Source of the DNA: Flavobacterium sp.
GTDB lineage: Bacteria; Bacteroidota; Bacteroidia; Flavobacteriales; Flavobacteriaceae
Direction of reading: 5' to 3'
Assembly (NCBI RefSeq): GCF_020217025.1
Contig: NZ_JAIWOF010000228.1
Coordinates: forward strand, 1-13,753
DNA: 13,753 bases
The translations under genes were made by a program, and so were the position numbers. Positions 6,948 to 13,587 of the stretch are shown in pieces. How positions within the stretch are numbered: position 1 is the stretch's first letter; every line of letters begins with the position of its first letter. A model generated the notes under the pieces. That model was not told where the DNA came from. It was given only the letters and a program-made list of their open reading frames with translations, and ran no database searches.

Positions 6948-7757
6948 TTAATATTTCCACATTCTTTCTCTATCTAATTTTGCTTGTTCATCTAAAACTT
7001 CAGATGGAATAACTTTTAATAAAGAAGGATGTTGTTCTATTGCAAATTCGATCATTTCAACTACTTCGTCAACCGTTGCTGTTTCATAATCGATTTTTAA
7101 AGGTTCTTTAATTACCATCGATTGTAAGATTCCTTTTTTCTTAATCATCAATCCTTTTCTATCAAAAGAACGACGGAATCCATCAATTACGATAGGAACT
7201 ACAATTGGTTTATGTTGTAAAATAATATGAGCTGTTCCTTTACGAACTGGCTTAAATGAACGTGTTGTTCCTTGTGGAAACGTAATTACCCAACCATCCT
7301 CTAAAGCAATTTTAATATTTTCAGTGTCATTTGGATTAACTTCTTTCTTTTCTGTAACGTCTTTTCCTTTTGCTCTCCAAGTTCTTTCTACAGTAATAGC
7401 ACCAGCATAAGCTAGAATTCTAGGTAGTAATCCTTCTTGCATGGTTTCTTTCGCTGCCACATAATACATGTTTAACTTAGGATTCCATAAATACATTACG
7501 TTTTTAATATTATTTTCTCTTCCTTTTAAAGCTGCATTAAAAACATGAAACATGGCTACCACATCAGCAAAATAGGTTTGATGATTCGAAATGAATAAAA
7601 CATTCGTATCAGGTAAACTTCTTATGATCTCAGAACCTTCAATTTGTAATTGGTTGAAATAACGATAACGACGGTGTGTTAAAAAACCCGCAATACGAAT
7701 TAACCAAGTCTTTAAAAACAATATATGTCCGAAAGGATTTCTCTTAAATAATCCCAT
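6948..7757 (-). CDS. PlsC-like lysophospholipid acyltransferase with variant motifs
   Basis: A 269-residue protein of the 1-acyl-sn-glycerol-3-phosphate acyltransferase superfamily, expected to transfer acyl groups to a lysolipid at the inner membrane. The overall plan is clear: an N-terminal hydrophobic/basic segment, block I SNHQTYFADV (57-66), block III-like FPQGTTRSFKP (160-170), and block IV VPIVIDGFRR (187-196). Two departures stand out. The catalytic HX4D appears as H59-X5-D65, one residue longer, and the usual FPEGTRS reads FPQGTTR with Gln replacing Glu. The nucleotides support the reading, with no frameshift. It may be a distinct Bacteroidota branch with another substrate. A candidate -7 element precedes it, so it can be expressed apart from the Nudix gene 105 bases upstream. 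Confidence 0.82.
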   Translation of the reverse strand: MGLFKRNPFGHILFLKTWLIRIAGFLTHRRYRYFNQLQIEGSEIIRSLPDTNVLFISNHQTYFADVVAMFHVFNAALKGRENNIKNVMYLWNPKLNMYYVAAKETMQEGLLPRILAYAGAITVERTWRAKGKDVTEKKEVNPNDTENIKIALEDGWVITFPQGTTRSFKPVRKGTAHIILQHKPIVVPIVIDGFRRSFDRKGLMIKKKGILQSMVIKEPLKIDYETATVDEVVEMIEFAIEQHPSLLKVIPSEVLDEQAKLDRERMWKY

Positions 7758-7787
7758 AATTTTTTATTTTTTTACAAAACAAGAACG

Positions 7788-7795
7788 CAAAAGTA
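7788..7795 (-). promoter_or_regulatory. Candidate -7 element of the acyltransferase gene
   Basis: Minus-strand TACTTTTG followed by C (TAnnTTTGC form), 30 bases before the ATG. No clear TTG is found 17-23 bases upstream. The expected -33 zone overlaps the inverted repeat at 7805-7837. Confidence 0.4.
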
Positions 7796-7804
7796 GTAAA
7801 ATAG

Positions 7805-7837
7805 GTGATTTTAGAAAGAAAAACAGCTTAAAATCAC
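7805..7837. repeat. 9-bp perfect inverted repeat between the Nudix and acyltransferase genes
   Basis: GTGATTTTA (7805-7813) and TAAAATCAC (7829-7837) with a 15-base spacer. It has no T-run on the minus-strand exit, so it is a poor terminator. It covers the region immediately upstream of the candidate acyltransferase promoter and could be an operator or an mRNA 3'-end hairpin. Confidence 0.4.
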
Positions 7838-7862
7838 ATTATAAGGTAATAATTTGAAATCG

Positions 7863-8516
7863 CTAAAAATTACATTTACTTAAAGCACATTTTATAGTTT
7901 CCTTTAACTCGCTCATCATCATAGCAGTAGCTCCCCAAACCACATATTTATCTACCATAAAAGCAGGAACTTCAATATCAGTTGCATAAGAAGTAGACAT
8001 TTTTACTTTAGTGATGCTTTTATCATCTAAAAAGTCGGCAATTGAAAATTCTAAAACCCGTTTAACTTCATCCAAATCAGGAATAAAAGTTAATTCTTCG
8101 TGAGAAATTCCCATAAATGGCGCTACCAAAAAATTACTTGGCGGAATGTAAATTTCGCTAAAAGGTTTGATGATTTGAATTTTTTCTGGATGAATCCCAA
8201 CTTCTTCATGTGTTTCTCTAAGCGCTGTTTCCTCTAAATCGGCATCGTATTCTTCTACTTTTCCTCCGGGAAAACCTATTTGAGAAGAATGAACTCCTGG
8301 ATACGAATTCCGAACAATTAAAGCCAAATGCGTTACTTCATTTTTAGGATAAAACAACATTAAAACCGCTGCCTTTCTAGGATTTTTATCCATATAATTT
8401 TCCTCTTTTAAATAAGAAATACGCTCTAAAGGTGCCATTTTTGCATGGGCATCTGTAGAAAGAAGGGTTTCTTTTTCTATCTTTGGAATGTATTTTATAA
8501 AATCGTTAAAAAGCAT
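7863..8516 (-). CDS. Nudix hydrolase, CoA pyrophosphatase type (NudL/UPF0035-like)
   Basis: A 217-residue cytoplasmic hydrolase that probably splits CoA or oxidised CoA into 3',5'-ADP and phosphopantetheine. The family signature before the Nudix box is visible: LALIVRNSYPGVHSSQIGFPGGKVEE (64-89), equivalent to the LxxR-x-H-x-GQ-FPGG pattern of NudL. The Nudix box core is RETHEEVG (R100, E101, E104, E105, G107), with the slightly longer spacing from the glycines seen in NudL. The C-terminal VDKYVVWGATAMMM is also typical. It is divergently transcribed from the DUF4268 gene, with a short dyad at 8531-8549 in its likely promoter. Exact substrate is inferred from family resemblance. Confidence 0.9.
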   Translation of the reverse strand: MLFNDFIKYIPKIEKETLLSTDAHAKMAPLERISYLKEENYMDKNPRKAAVLMLFYPKNEVTHLALIVRNSYPGVHSSQIGFPGGKVEEYDADLEETALRETHEEVGIHPEKIQIIKPFSEIYIPPSNFLVAPFMGISHEELTFIPDLDEVKRVLEFSIADFLDDKSITKVKMSTSYATDIEVPAFMVDKYVVWGATAMMMSELKETIKCALSKCNF

Positions 8517-8530
8517 ACTATTTTCAATTT

Positions 8531-8549
8531 AGCAACCTTAAAGGTAGCT
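8531..8549. promoter_or_regulatory. Dyad in the Nudix / DUF4268 divergent promoter region
   Basis: AGC-A-ACCTT-A-AAGGT-A-GCT, palindromic apart from the A/A pair (8534/8546) and the central base. It starts 15 bases upstream of the Nudix ATG, and its minus strand contains TACCTTTA, one mismatch from TAnnTTTG. So it may be an operator over the -7 element, or a chance dyad. Confidence 0.3.
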
Positions 8550-8586
8550 ATTTTTTTCAAACAAAATAAATTTCTAATTCAATAAT

Positions 8587-9030
8587 ATGTTCAGTAAAGA
8601 AGAAGCACTACAAATAAAAAAAGATTTTTGGATAGCCTTTGCAGAAGAATATCCGCGTAAGTGGCTGTTATACAATACCAAAATCAAAGATGTAACCTTC
8701 AAATTTTATGTTGACAATAAAAAAGCACAAGTTTTACTCGATATAGAACCAAAAGACGAAGAAAAACGTAAAATATATTATGAGAAAGTAGAATCGCTAA
8801 AAATCATTCTTTTAGAAGACTATTTAGATGATGTTATTTTTGAACGCAATTTTTATTTAGAAACCGGAAAAGTAATCAGTCGAGTTTGGGTAGAGAAAAC
8901 AGGAATAAGTATCAATAACAAAAATACTTGGCCAGAAATTTTTGACTTTTTTGCCGAAAAAATGGATGCTTTTGAGCGTTTCTTCTATGAAAATGAAGAT
9001 TATATTAAAGATTTAGAAATCAATACTTAG
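8587..9030 (+). CDS. DUF4268 domain-containing protein
   Basis: A 147-residue soluble protein that I recognise as DUF4268: it opens with FSKEEALQIKKDFWIAFAEEYPRKWLLYNTKIKD and carries the aromatic WPEIFDFFAEKMDAFERFF near the C-terminus. The domain occurs alone in Flavobacteria and, elsewhere, at the C-terminus of some nuclease-like proteins; no function is established for the stand-alone form that I know of. No signal peptide, membrane segment or cysteine cluster is seen. The Crp/Fnr regulator gene begins 2 bases after its stop, so the two are cotranscribed. No convincing TAnnTTTG lies just upstream; TAAATTTC is the nearest, with one mismatch. Confidence 0.82.
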   Translation: MFSKEEALQIKKDFWIAFAEEYPRKWLLYNTKIKDVTFKFYVDNKKAQVLLDIEPKDEEKRKIYYEKVESLKIILLEDYLDDVIFERNFYLETGKVISRVWVEKTGISINNKNTWPEIFDFFAEKMDAFERFFYENEDYIKDLEINT

Positions 9031-9032
9031 TT

Positions 9033-9731
9033 ATGAACTCACAGTTGAAATATTGGTTTCTTCACGATCATAAACTTTTCAAAAGCCTAAGTTTTTCAGA
9101 GGTTAATGCGCTTTGCATCATGAAAAAATTTCAGAAATCTAAAAAATCTGAAATTATAGAATTACCTTATAGCGAAAGAGATCGAATATTCTTCTTGAAA
9201 AAAGGAATTTTAAAATTAATTCGAATTACTGAAGATGGAGAAGAAGTTCTTCAGGATATTATTCAAAAAGGTGATTTGTTTGGAGAAATTGGCTTTGAAA
9301 AAAACAGTACTGAATCGGAATTCATGAAAGTAGTTTCAGAAGAAGCAATACTTTGTATGTTTTATAGAGATCGATTAGAAGAAATTATGCTTCAAAAGCC
9401 CGATTTTGCTCTAACTTACATCAAATTCATTGGATTTCAGTTTACAAAAATCAAAAACAGTTATAAAAATATTTTATTCAAAGATGCCAAAACAAGATTG
9501 ATTTTGCTATTCATTACATTAATTGAAAGTGAAAAAATAAATCAAGGCGAATTCATTATTCCTAAATATCTAACACAAAAAGATATGGCGCAATTAATTT
9601 GCACTACTAGACAAACTGTAATATCATTATTAAATGAACTTCAAAAAGAAAAGTTTATTCTGAATGAAAATAATAAACTAATTATCAATGATATTGAAAA
9701 ATTTAAAAAATTAGTCGAAAGTGTAAAATAG
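9033..9731 (+). CDS. Crp/Fnr-family transcriptional regulator
   Basis: A 232-residue regulator. The N-terminal cyclic-nucleotide-binding-type beta-barrel spans about 14-125 and includes GDLFGEIGF (80-88). A long dimerisation helix (about 125-150) leads to a Crp-type winged helix at about 175-230, with YLTQKDMAQLICTTRQTVISLLNELQKEKFI holding the helix-turn-helix. There is no N-terminal cysteine cluster as in FNR, and the phosphate-binding Arg-Ser/Thr pattern of cAMP-binding CRP is not evident (after GE comes IGFEKNSTESEF), so the ligand is unknown. Its stop codon lies inside a perfect TGTAAA-N4-TTTACA dyad that sits at about -43 from the predicted start of the following operon, suggesting that it controls that operon. 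Confidence 0.92.
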   Translation: MNSQLKYWFLHDHKLFKSLSFSEVNALCIMKKFQKSKKSEIIELPYSERDRIFFLKKGILKLIRITEDGEEVLQDIIQKGDLFGEIGFEKNSTESEFMKVVSEEAILCMFYRDRLEEIMLQKPDFALTYIKFIGFQFTKIKNSYKNILFKDAKTRLILLFITLIESEKINQGEFIIPKYLTQKDMAQLICTTRQTVISLLNELQKEKFILNENNKLIINDIEKFKKLVESVK

Positions 9732-9737
9732 TTTACA
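9722..9737. promoter_or_regulatory. Candidate Crp/Fnr operator TGTAAA-N4-TTTACA
   Basis: Perfect 6-4-6 dyad: TGTAAA 9722-9727, spacer ATAG, TTTACA 9732-9737. It overlaps the regulator's own stop codon. Its centre (9729.5) is about 43 bases upstream of the start predicted from the -7 element at 9759-9766, close to the -41.5 position of class II Crp/Fnr activation. The N4 spacing is that of FNR-type sites. Confidence 0.45.
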
Positions 9738-9739
9738 TT

Positions 9740-9774
9740 TTGTCATTTTAGGCGATATTACCTTTGTAAGGTAA
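9740..9774 (+). promoter_or_regulatory. Promoter of the YHS-DoxX-MsrB operon with dyad over the -7 element
   Basis: TTG (9740-9742), a 16-base spacer, then TACCTTTG (9759-9766), an exact TAnnTTTG. The predicted start near 9773 leaves a leader of about 20 bases. The -7 element is embedded in a perfect dyad, TTACCTT-TGT-AAGGTAA (9758-9774), which could be a repressor site. The spacer is one base shorter than the usual 17-23 range. Confidence 0.55.
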
Positions 9775-9793
9775 AATTTAAACATCAATTAAA

Positions 9794-10252
9794 ATGAAAC
9801 CAATACAAATCTTACTTACTTTACTTTTTTGGAATGTAATTTTTTCTCAAAATTCAACTTTAGACGTCAAGCATCTAAATATTGAAAATGGAATTGCTCT
9901 TTCAGGTTATGATCCTGTTTCCTACTTTGTAGCAAGCGAACCCAAACTTGGTGATAAAAAAATAAGCCTAAAATTTCAAGGAGTAATCTATCTTTTTTCA
10001 TCCCAAAAAAACAAAGACACTTTTTTAAAATCTCCTACTACCTATTTACCACAATATGGCGGTTGGTGTGCTTTTGCTATGGGTGATTATGGTGAAAAAG
10101 TAGAAGTGAATCCGAAAACTTTTAAAATTATTGATGGAAAATTGTACTTGTTTTATAATTCTCTATTAAACAATACTCTTAAAAGTTGGAATAAAAATGA
10201 GAAAAAATTAAAAACTCAAGCGGATAAAAATTGGAAAGCAATAACTAATTAA
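9794..10252 (+). CDS. Exported YHS-domain protein
   Basis: A 152-residue protein with a signal peptide (about 1-19, ending IFSQ) followed by a YHS-type domain: NGIALSGYDPVSYF (32-45), a central sheet, then YLPQYGGWCAFAMGDYGEKVEVNPKTFKI (84-112) and GKLYLFYN (115-122). Such secreted YHS proteins are common in Bacteroidota and Proteobacteria. Metal or haem binding has been suggested for YHS domains generally, but only one cysteine (C92) is present here and no function can be assigned. First gene of a tight six-gene run; the next begins 11 bases after its stop. The ATG 27 bases past the -7 element gives the signal peptide. Confidence 0.85.
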   Translation: MKPIQILLTLLFWNVIFSQNSTLDVKHLNIENGIALSGYDPVSYFVASEPKLGDKKISLKFQGVIYLFSSQKNKDTFLKSPTTYLPQYGGWCAFAMGDYGEKVEVNPKTFKIIDGKLYLFYNSLLNNTLKSWNKNEKKLKTQADKNWKAITN

Positions 10253-10263
10253 ATTTTATCAAA

Positions 10264-10665
10264 ATGAAAAAAACATTGTTGTTGTCTTTTACACTAAGAA
10301 TCGTAATTAGCTTAATATATCTACAAACTTTATATTTTAAGTTTACTGCACATCCTGACTCGGTATACATATTTTCAAAATTAGGTTTAGAACCAATTGG
10401 TAGAATTGGAATTGGGGTAATTGAACTTATAGTATCTATTTTATTGCTAATAAATAAAACCAAACTACTAAGTATTATCGTATCTTTAGGTATTATCACT
10501 GGAGCAATAGCGTCACATCTTTTAGTTATAGGAATAACAATTAAAGAAGACCATGGAGGCTTATTTACTTTGGCAATAATTATTTTTACGTTAAATATTG
10601 TTTTAATATATTTACACAAAACAGATTTTTCCAGAATTTTAAATCATAAAATTTATACAAAATGA
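10264..10665 (+). CDS. DoxX-like / MauE-like four-helix membrane protein
   Basis: A 133-residue integral membrane protein with four predicted helices: about 4-23, 45-63, 67-90 and 98-117. The first loop [21 protein letters not shown] followed by [13 protein letters not shown] matches the DoxX-like superfamily pattern (K/F motif after helix 1, Glu in helix 2). Members are linked to quinone or thiol redox chemistry, but many are uncharacterised. Its stop overlaps the msrB start (ATGA), and it follows an exported YHS protein, so a membrane electron-transfer or assembly role for the exported reductase is a reasonable inference, comparable in logic to MsrPQ. A 124-codon open frame on the opposite strand is a shadow. 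Confidence 0.8.
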   Translation: MKKTLLLSFTLRIVISLIYLQTLYFKFTAHPDSVYIFSKLGLEPIGRIGIGVIELIVSILLLINKTKLLSIIVSLGIITGAIASHLLVIGITIKEDHGGLFTLAIIIFTLNIVLIYLHKTDFSRILNHKIYTK

Positions 10666-11138
10666 AAAAGCTATTTTTTTTACTATTAATTGTTTCGATA
10701 CAATCGTGTCAATCACAAACTAAAGAACCAAAAACTATGAATTCAAATTCTAAAAAAACAGATGCTGAGTGGAAAGCAGAACTTACACCTGAACAGTATG
10801 AAGTATTAAGAAATAAAGGCACTGAAAGAGCTTTTACTGGAGAATATTGGGATCATTTTGAAAAAGGAAAATACGTTTGTGCTGCTTGTGGTAATGACTT
10901 ATTTACTTCTGACACCAAATTTGATTCACACTGTGGTTGGCCATCATTTGACAAAGCCATAAAAGGTTCGGTAGTGTACAAACAAGATTTGAGCTACGGA
11001 ATGATTCGTACCGAAGTTTTATGCGCTAAATGTGATGGACATTTAGGCCATATTTTTGATGATGGTCCAAAAGAAACTACTGGTCAACGCTATTGTATGA
11101 ATTCGGTTTCTATAAAATTTGTTCCTGAAACTAAGTAA
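10662..11138 (+). CDS. msrB: Peptide-methionine (R)-S-oxide reductase, lipoprotein form
   Basis: Reduces methionine-R-sulfoxide in proteins. The 158-residue product has a lipoprotein signal (hydrophobic 4-13, then IQSC with C16 as the lipidation site) and a short linker, so it probably acts outside the cytoplasm, tethered to a membrane. The MsrB domain spans about 33-155: zinc ligands C73/C76 and C121/C124 (two CxxC pairs), HCGWPSF with C91 as likely resolving cysteine, and [11 protein letters not shown] with catalytic C145. All key residues are present. The start overlaps the DoxX-like stop by 4 bases. An alternative ATG at codon 26 would give a cytoplasmic form, but the hydrophobic leader and coupled start favour 10662. 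It needs an extracytoplasmic electron donor, perhaps from the neighbouring genes. Confidence 0.95.
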   Translation: MKKLFFLLLIVSIQSCQSQTKEPKTMNSNSKKTDAEWKAELTPEQYEVLRNKGTERAFTGEYWDHFEKGKYVCAACGNDLFTSDTKFDSHCGWPSFDKAIKGSVVYKQDLSYGMIRTEVLCAKCDGHLGHIFDDGPKETTGQRYCMNSVSIKFVPETK

Positions 11139-11142
11139 GCGC

Positions 11143-11631
11143 ATGTTGGTACAAATTGTAAAGCAAAATCTTTCAGAAAATATCGCCCTTCTTCACCAAT
11201 TAACTTATGAAGAAATGACATTGAAATTTCCTGAATTAGGGAATGCCACAATTGGCGAACACCTGCGTCATATCATTGAACTTTTAGGTTCACTATTAGA
11301 TTATTACGATAGTGGTTGCATTAATTACGATACAAGAAAACGAGACATCATCCTTCAAACCGACAAAATAGAAGCGATTAAAATCTTAGAAAAATATCGT
11401 TTTGAGATTGATAAACCTAATAAGACATTATACTTAGTAAATAATTGTTTCAGCGATACTGAAACGCTTGAAACCAACTATTTCAGAGAATTACTTTACA
11501 ATTTGGAACACAGCATTCACCATCAAGCTTTGATAAAAGTAGCATTGTATCGCTTGCCGCACATTAAAATTTCAGATTCTTTCGGAATTGCACCATCAAC
11601 TCTTGAATACCGAAAACAATGTGCACAGTAA
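11143..11631 (+). CDS. DinB-family (DinB/YfiT-like) putative metalloenzyme
   Basis: A 162-residue all-helical protein of the DinB/YfiT-like superfamily. The metal triad is visible: H43 in ATIGEHLRHIIELL, and H123 plus H127 in LEHSIHHQALI (HxxxH). Superfamily members include thiol-dependent transferases using bacillithiol, mycothiol or glutathione, besides many of unknown role; no signal peptide is seen. I take ATG 11143, 4 bases after the msrB stop, because it avoids overlap and begins just before the first helix; an in-frame ATG at 11119 would add 8 residues inside msrB. The 3' end overlaps the NRDE gene by 13 bases, indicating translational coupling. Substrate unknown. Confidence 0.85.
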   Translation: MLVQIVKQNLSENIALLHQLTYEEMTLKFPELGNATIGEHLRHIIELLGSLLDYYDSGCINYDTRKRDIILQTDKIEAIKILEKYRFEIDKPNKTLYLVNNCFSDTETLETNYFRELLYNLEHSIHHQALIKVALYRLPHIKISDSFGIAPSTLEYRKQCAQ

Positions 11632-12293
11632 CTTATGTTCCAACGAGAGAAGGTTGTATAATTACTTCCAATCGTGATGAAAAAATCACGCGTGAGAGAG
11701 CACTTCCTCCTACCGAATATTTTATTGAAGGCAAAAAAATCATTTTCCCAAAAGATCCAAAAGCAGGTGGTACTTGGATAGCACATAGCGAAACTAAAAT
11801 TGTTGTTTTACTCAATGGTGCACAAGAAAAACATATTCCTAAATCCAATTATCGCAAAAGTAGAGGTTTAGTAGTTTTAGAATTAATAAGTACCGAAAAC
11901 TCTTTAGAGTATTGGAAAACATCCAATTTAAAGGACATCGAGCCTTTCACCATTGTCTTATATGAGAACAATAAACTAGTTCAATTGCGATGGAATGAAG
12001 TAGAAAAAACCGAAGAAGTTATCGATGAAAAACAATTTCACATTTGGTCTTCCTCTACCCTATATTCAAAGGAAATTCGAGAACAAAGAAAAGTATGGTT
12101 TACCAATTTTATAAAAGAAAACAACAATCCAACACCTGAAGAAATTTTATATTTTCATCAATTCACAGAATCTGAAAATAAAGAATTTGGATTGCAAATC
12201 AATCGCAATGCTATTTTAAAAACCATCAGCATCACACAATGTAAAGTTACCAACGATAAAATAGAAATGGACTATCTTGATTTATTCGAATAA
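11619..12293 (+). CDS. NRDE-family protein (TANGO2-like)
   Basis: A 224-residue member of the NRDE/TANGO2 family. It starts MCTVTY, so removal of Met exposes Cys2, the arrangement of N-terminal nucleophile hydrolases, and carries SNRDE (17-21), the namesake motif; FPKDPKAGGTWIA (43-55) and VVLLNGA are also typical. Eukaryotic and some bacterial TANGO2 proteins are linked to haem trafficking, but the bacterial roles are mostly unknown. The start lies 13 bases inside the DinB gene and gives exactly the MC start expected. An ATP-grasp ligase gene begins 2 bases after its stop, so a ligase/amidohydrolase pairing is possible. No signal peptide is present. Confidence 0.9.
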   Translation: MCTVTYVPTREGCIITSNRDEKITRERALPPTEYFIEGKKIIFPKDPKAGGTWIAHSETKIVVLLNGAQEKHIPKSNYRKSRGLVVLELISTENSLEYWKTSNLKDIEPFTIVLYENNKLVQLRWNEVEKTEEVIDEKQFHIWSSSTLYSKEIREQRKVWFTNFIKENNNPTPEEILYFHQFTESENKEFGLQINRNAILKTISITQCKVTNDKIEMDYLDLFE

Positions 12294-12295
12294 AA

Positions 12296-13336
12296 ATGAC
12301 AAAACTGAATCTCCTTCTACATAAACTAGTTCATTGGGAATATTGGCCTTATCAAGTTGTCTATTTTCCTGTTTATTTTCAATACTTGTATTATGTAATT
12401 AGAACACGTTCGTTTTTTTATTTCAATGCCTCGAATCCCACAATAAAAAATGGTGGATTTTTCATGGAATCAAAAAAAGAAATTTACGATTTGATTCCGT
12501 CAGAATATTATCCGAAAACTATTCTAACTCAACCAAATGATGATTTAGAAACTATTTTACAGAGAATTAACTCGGAAAATATTCAATTCCCTTTAATTGC
12601 AAAACCAGATATCGGTTTAAGAGGAACGGCAGTTAAAAAAATTCACAACGCAGAAGAACTAGAAAATTACCTTAAAAAAGCAAAATTTGACATTTTACTC
12701 CAAGATTTGATACCTTATGAGAATGAAGTTGGTCTTTTTTATGTAAAACTTCCAAATCAGACAGGAAAAATTACGGGAATTGTGTCAAAAGAATTCATGA
12801 TTCTTACTGGAAACGGAAAAAACACGATTCGTGAACTTTTACATCAAGACAAACGCTATTTATTGCAATTAGAAACTCTTGAATTGGAATACAAAAACCT
12901 GTTAAATACCGTTTTAAAAGAAGGGGAAACGATTAACCTTGTACCCTACGGAAATCATTGTCGCGGAACAAAATTCGTAGATGCTAGTCACGAAATCACT
13001 TCTGAAATGACAGAAAGTTTTAATGCCATTTGTAGCCAAATAAAAGATTTTCATTTTGGTCGAATGGACATTATGTACAACTCCTATGAAGATTTAGCAA
13101 AAGGTAAACACTTTCAAATTGTTGAAATTAATGGAGCTATAAGCGAACCCACCCACATGTACGACCCAAAACACAGCTTATGGTTTGGCTGGAAAGAGCT
13201 TACACGTCATTTTCATTACATGTATTTAATTAGTAAAAACAACCATAAAAATGGTGCAAAATACTTGACATTTAAAGAAGGTGTTCAAGAATTTAAAAAT
13301 CACCACAAACATTACGATACTATTCTAGAGTTTTAG
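12296..13336 (+). CDS. ATP-grasp domain ligase with aromatic N-terminal segment
   Basis: A 346-residue protein of the ATP-grasp superfamily, which joins a carboxylate to an amine or other nucleophile via an acyl phosphate. Recognisable parts: LIAKPDIGLRGTAVKKI (100-116, ATP lysine K103 and glycine-rich loop), the hinge-region LLQDLIPYENEVGLFYVKL (134-152), and GRMDIMYNSYED...FQIVEINGAISEPTHMYDP with Mg ligands D258, E277 and N279. The first 55 residues are unusual: HWEYWPYQVVYFPVYFQYLYYV, then ASNPTIKNGGF, very aromatic and possibly membrane-associating. General D-Ala-D-Ala ligase-like labels are often given, but the peptidoglycan ligase is not implied. Last gene of the operon; a repeat with a strong hairpin follows its stop by only a few bases. 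Substrates unknown. Confidence 0.87.
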   Translation: MTKLNLLLHKLVHWEYWPYQVVYFPVYFQYLYYVIRTRSFFYFNASNPTIKNGGFFMESKKEIYDLIPSEYYPKTILTQPNDDLETILQRINSENIQFPLIAKPDIGLRGTAVKKIHNAEELENYLKKAKFDILLQDLIPYENEVGLFYVKLPNQTGKITGIVSKEFMILTGNGKNTIRELLHQDKRYLLQLETLELEYKNLLNTVLKEGETINLVPYGNHCRGTKFVDASHEITSEMTESFNAICSQIKDFHFGRMDIMYNSYEDLAKGKHFQIVEINGAISEPTHMYDPKHSLWFGWKELTRHFHYMYLISKNNHKNGAKYLTFKEGVQEFKNHHKHYDTILEF

Positions 13337-13441
13337 GGCATTACCACAAGGGTCGGGCTATCCGCACTCGCTTTACTTAAAATCCTAAGGTATTTTAAGT
13401 AAGAGCTCAAACAAATGCTCCTATCCCTAACGCGTAATTGG
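13337..13441 (-). repeat. Flavobacterial intergenic repeat with central hairpin
   Basis: The minus strand runs from AATTACGCGTTAGGGATAGG to GCGGATAGCCCGACCC and GGTAATGCCC. This frame resembles, from memory, an intergenic element found in many Flavobacterium genomes (GTTAGGGATTGAAGCGG ... GCGGAAAGCCCGACCC). The centre is an 11-bp perfect stem, 13373-13383 with 13392-13402, plus CC/GG inside. Placed directly after the ATP-grasp gene, it may act as its transcription end. Copies are short and non-coding; a fortuitous 13-codon frame MKTNYALGIGAFV lies in it. Confidence 0.6.
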
Positions 13442-13587
13442 TTTTCATTAAAATAATTATACTTTTCCCAGTCCGGTAGTGATGTTATATTGGTAATAAA
13501 ACACACATTAAGAAAATTCTAAAGCTAGGAGACTTTAGCCGAACGCTCATGCACATCCGCTAAAAGTTCCATCATAAAGTGTAAAAC
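13442..13587. other. Intergenic stretch without recognised gene
   Basis: I see no gene here. It contains a 6-bp inverted repeat CTAAAG (13519-13524)/CTTTAG (13533-13538), with no T-run. The minus-strand open frame crossing 13525-13719 runs through both terminators and into the 5S gene and is not credible. It may be the remains of repeats or simply spacer beyond the rRNA operon. Confidence 0.5.

Noticed and set aside
10245..10619. 124-codon minus-strand frame opposite the DoxX-like gene
   Set aside because: Shadow of a real gene that fits its family and operon spacing; the antisense product matches nothing I know.
11119..11142. Earlier ATG for the DinB-family gene
   Set aside because: It lies inside the msrB 3' end and adds eight residues before the first helix; the ATG 4 bases after the msrB stop is more plausible.
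13400..13440. Mini-frame MKTNYALGIGAFV on the minus strand
   Set aside because: It arises from the conserved repeat frame; similar short peptides from repeat copies are annotation artefacts.
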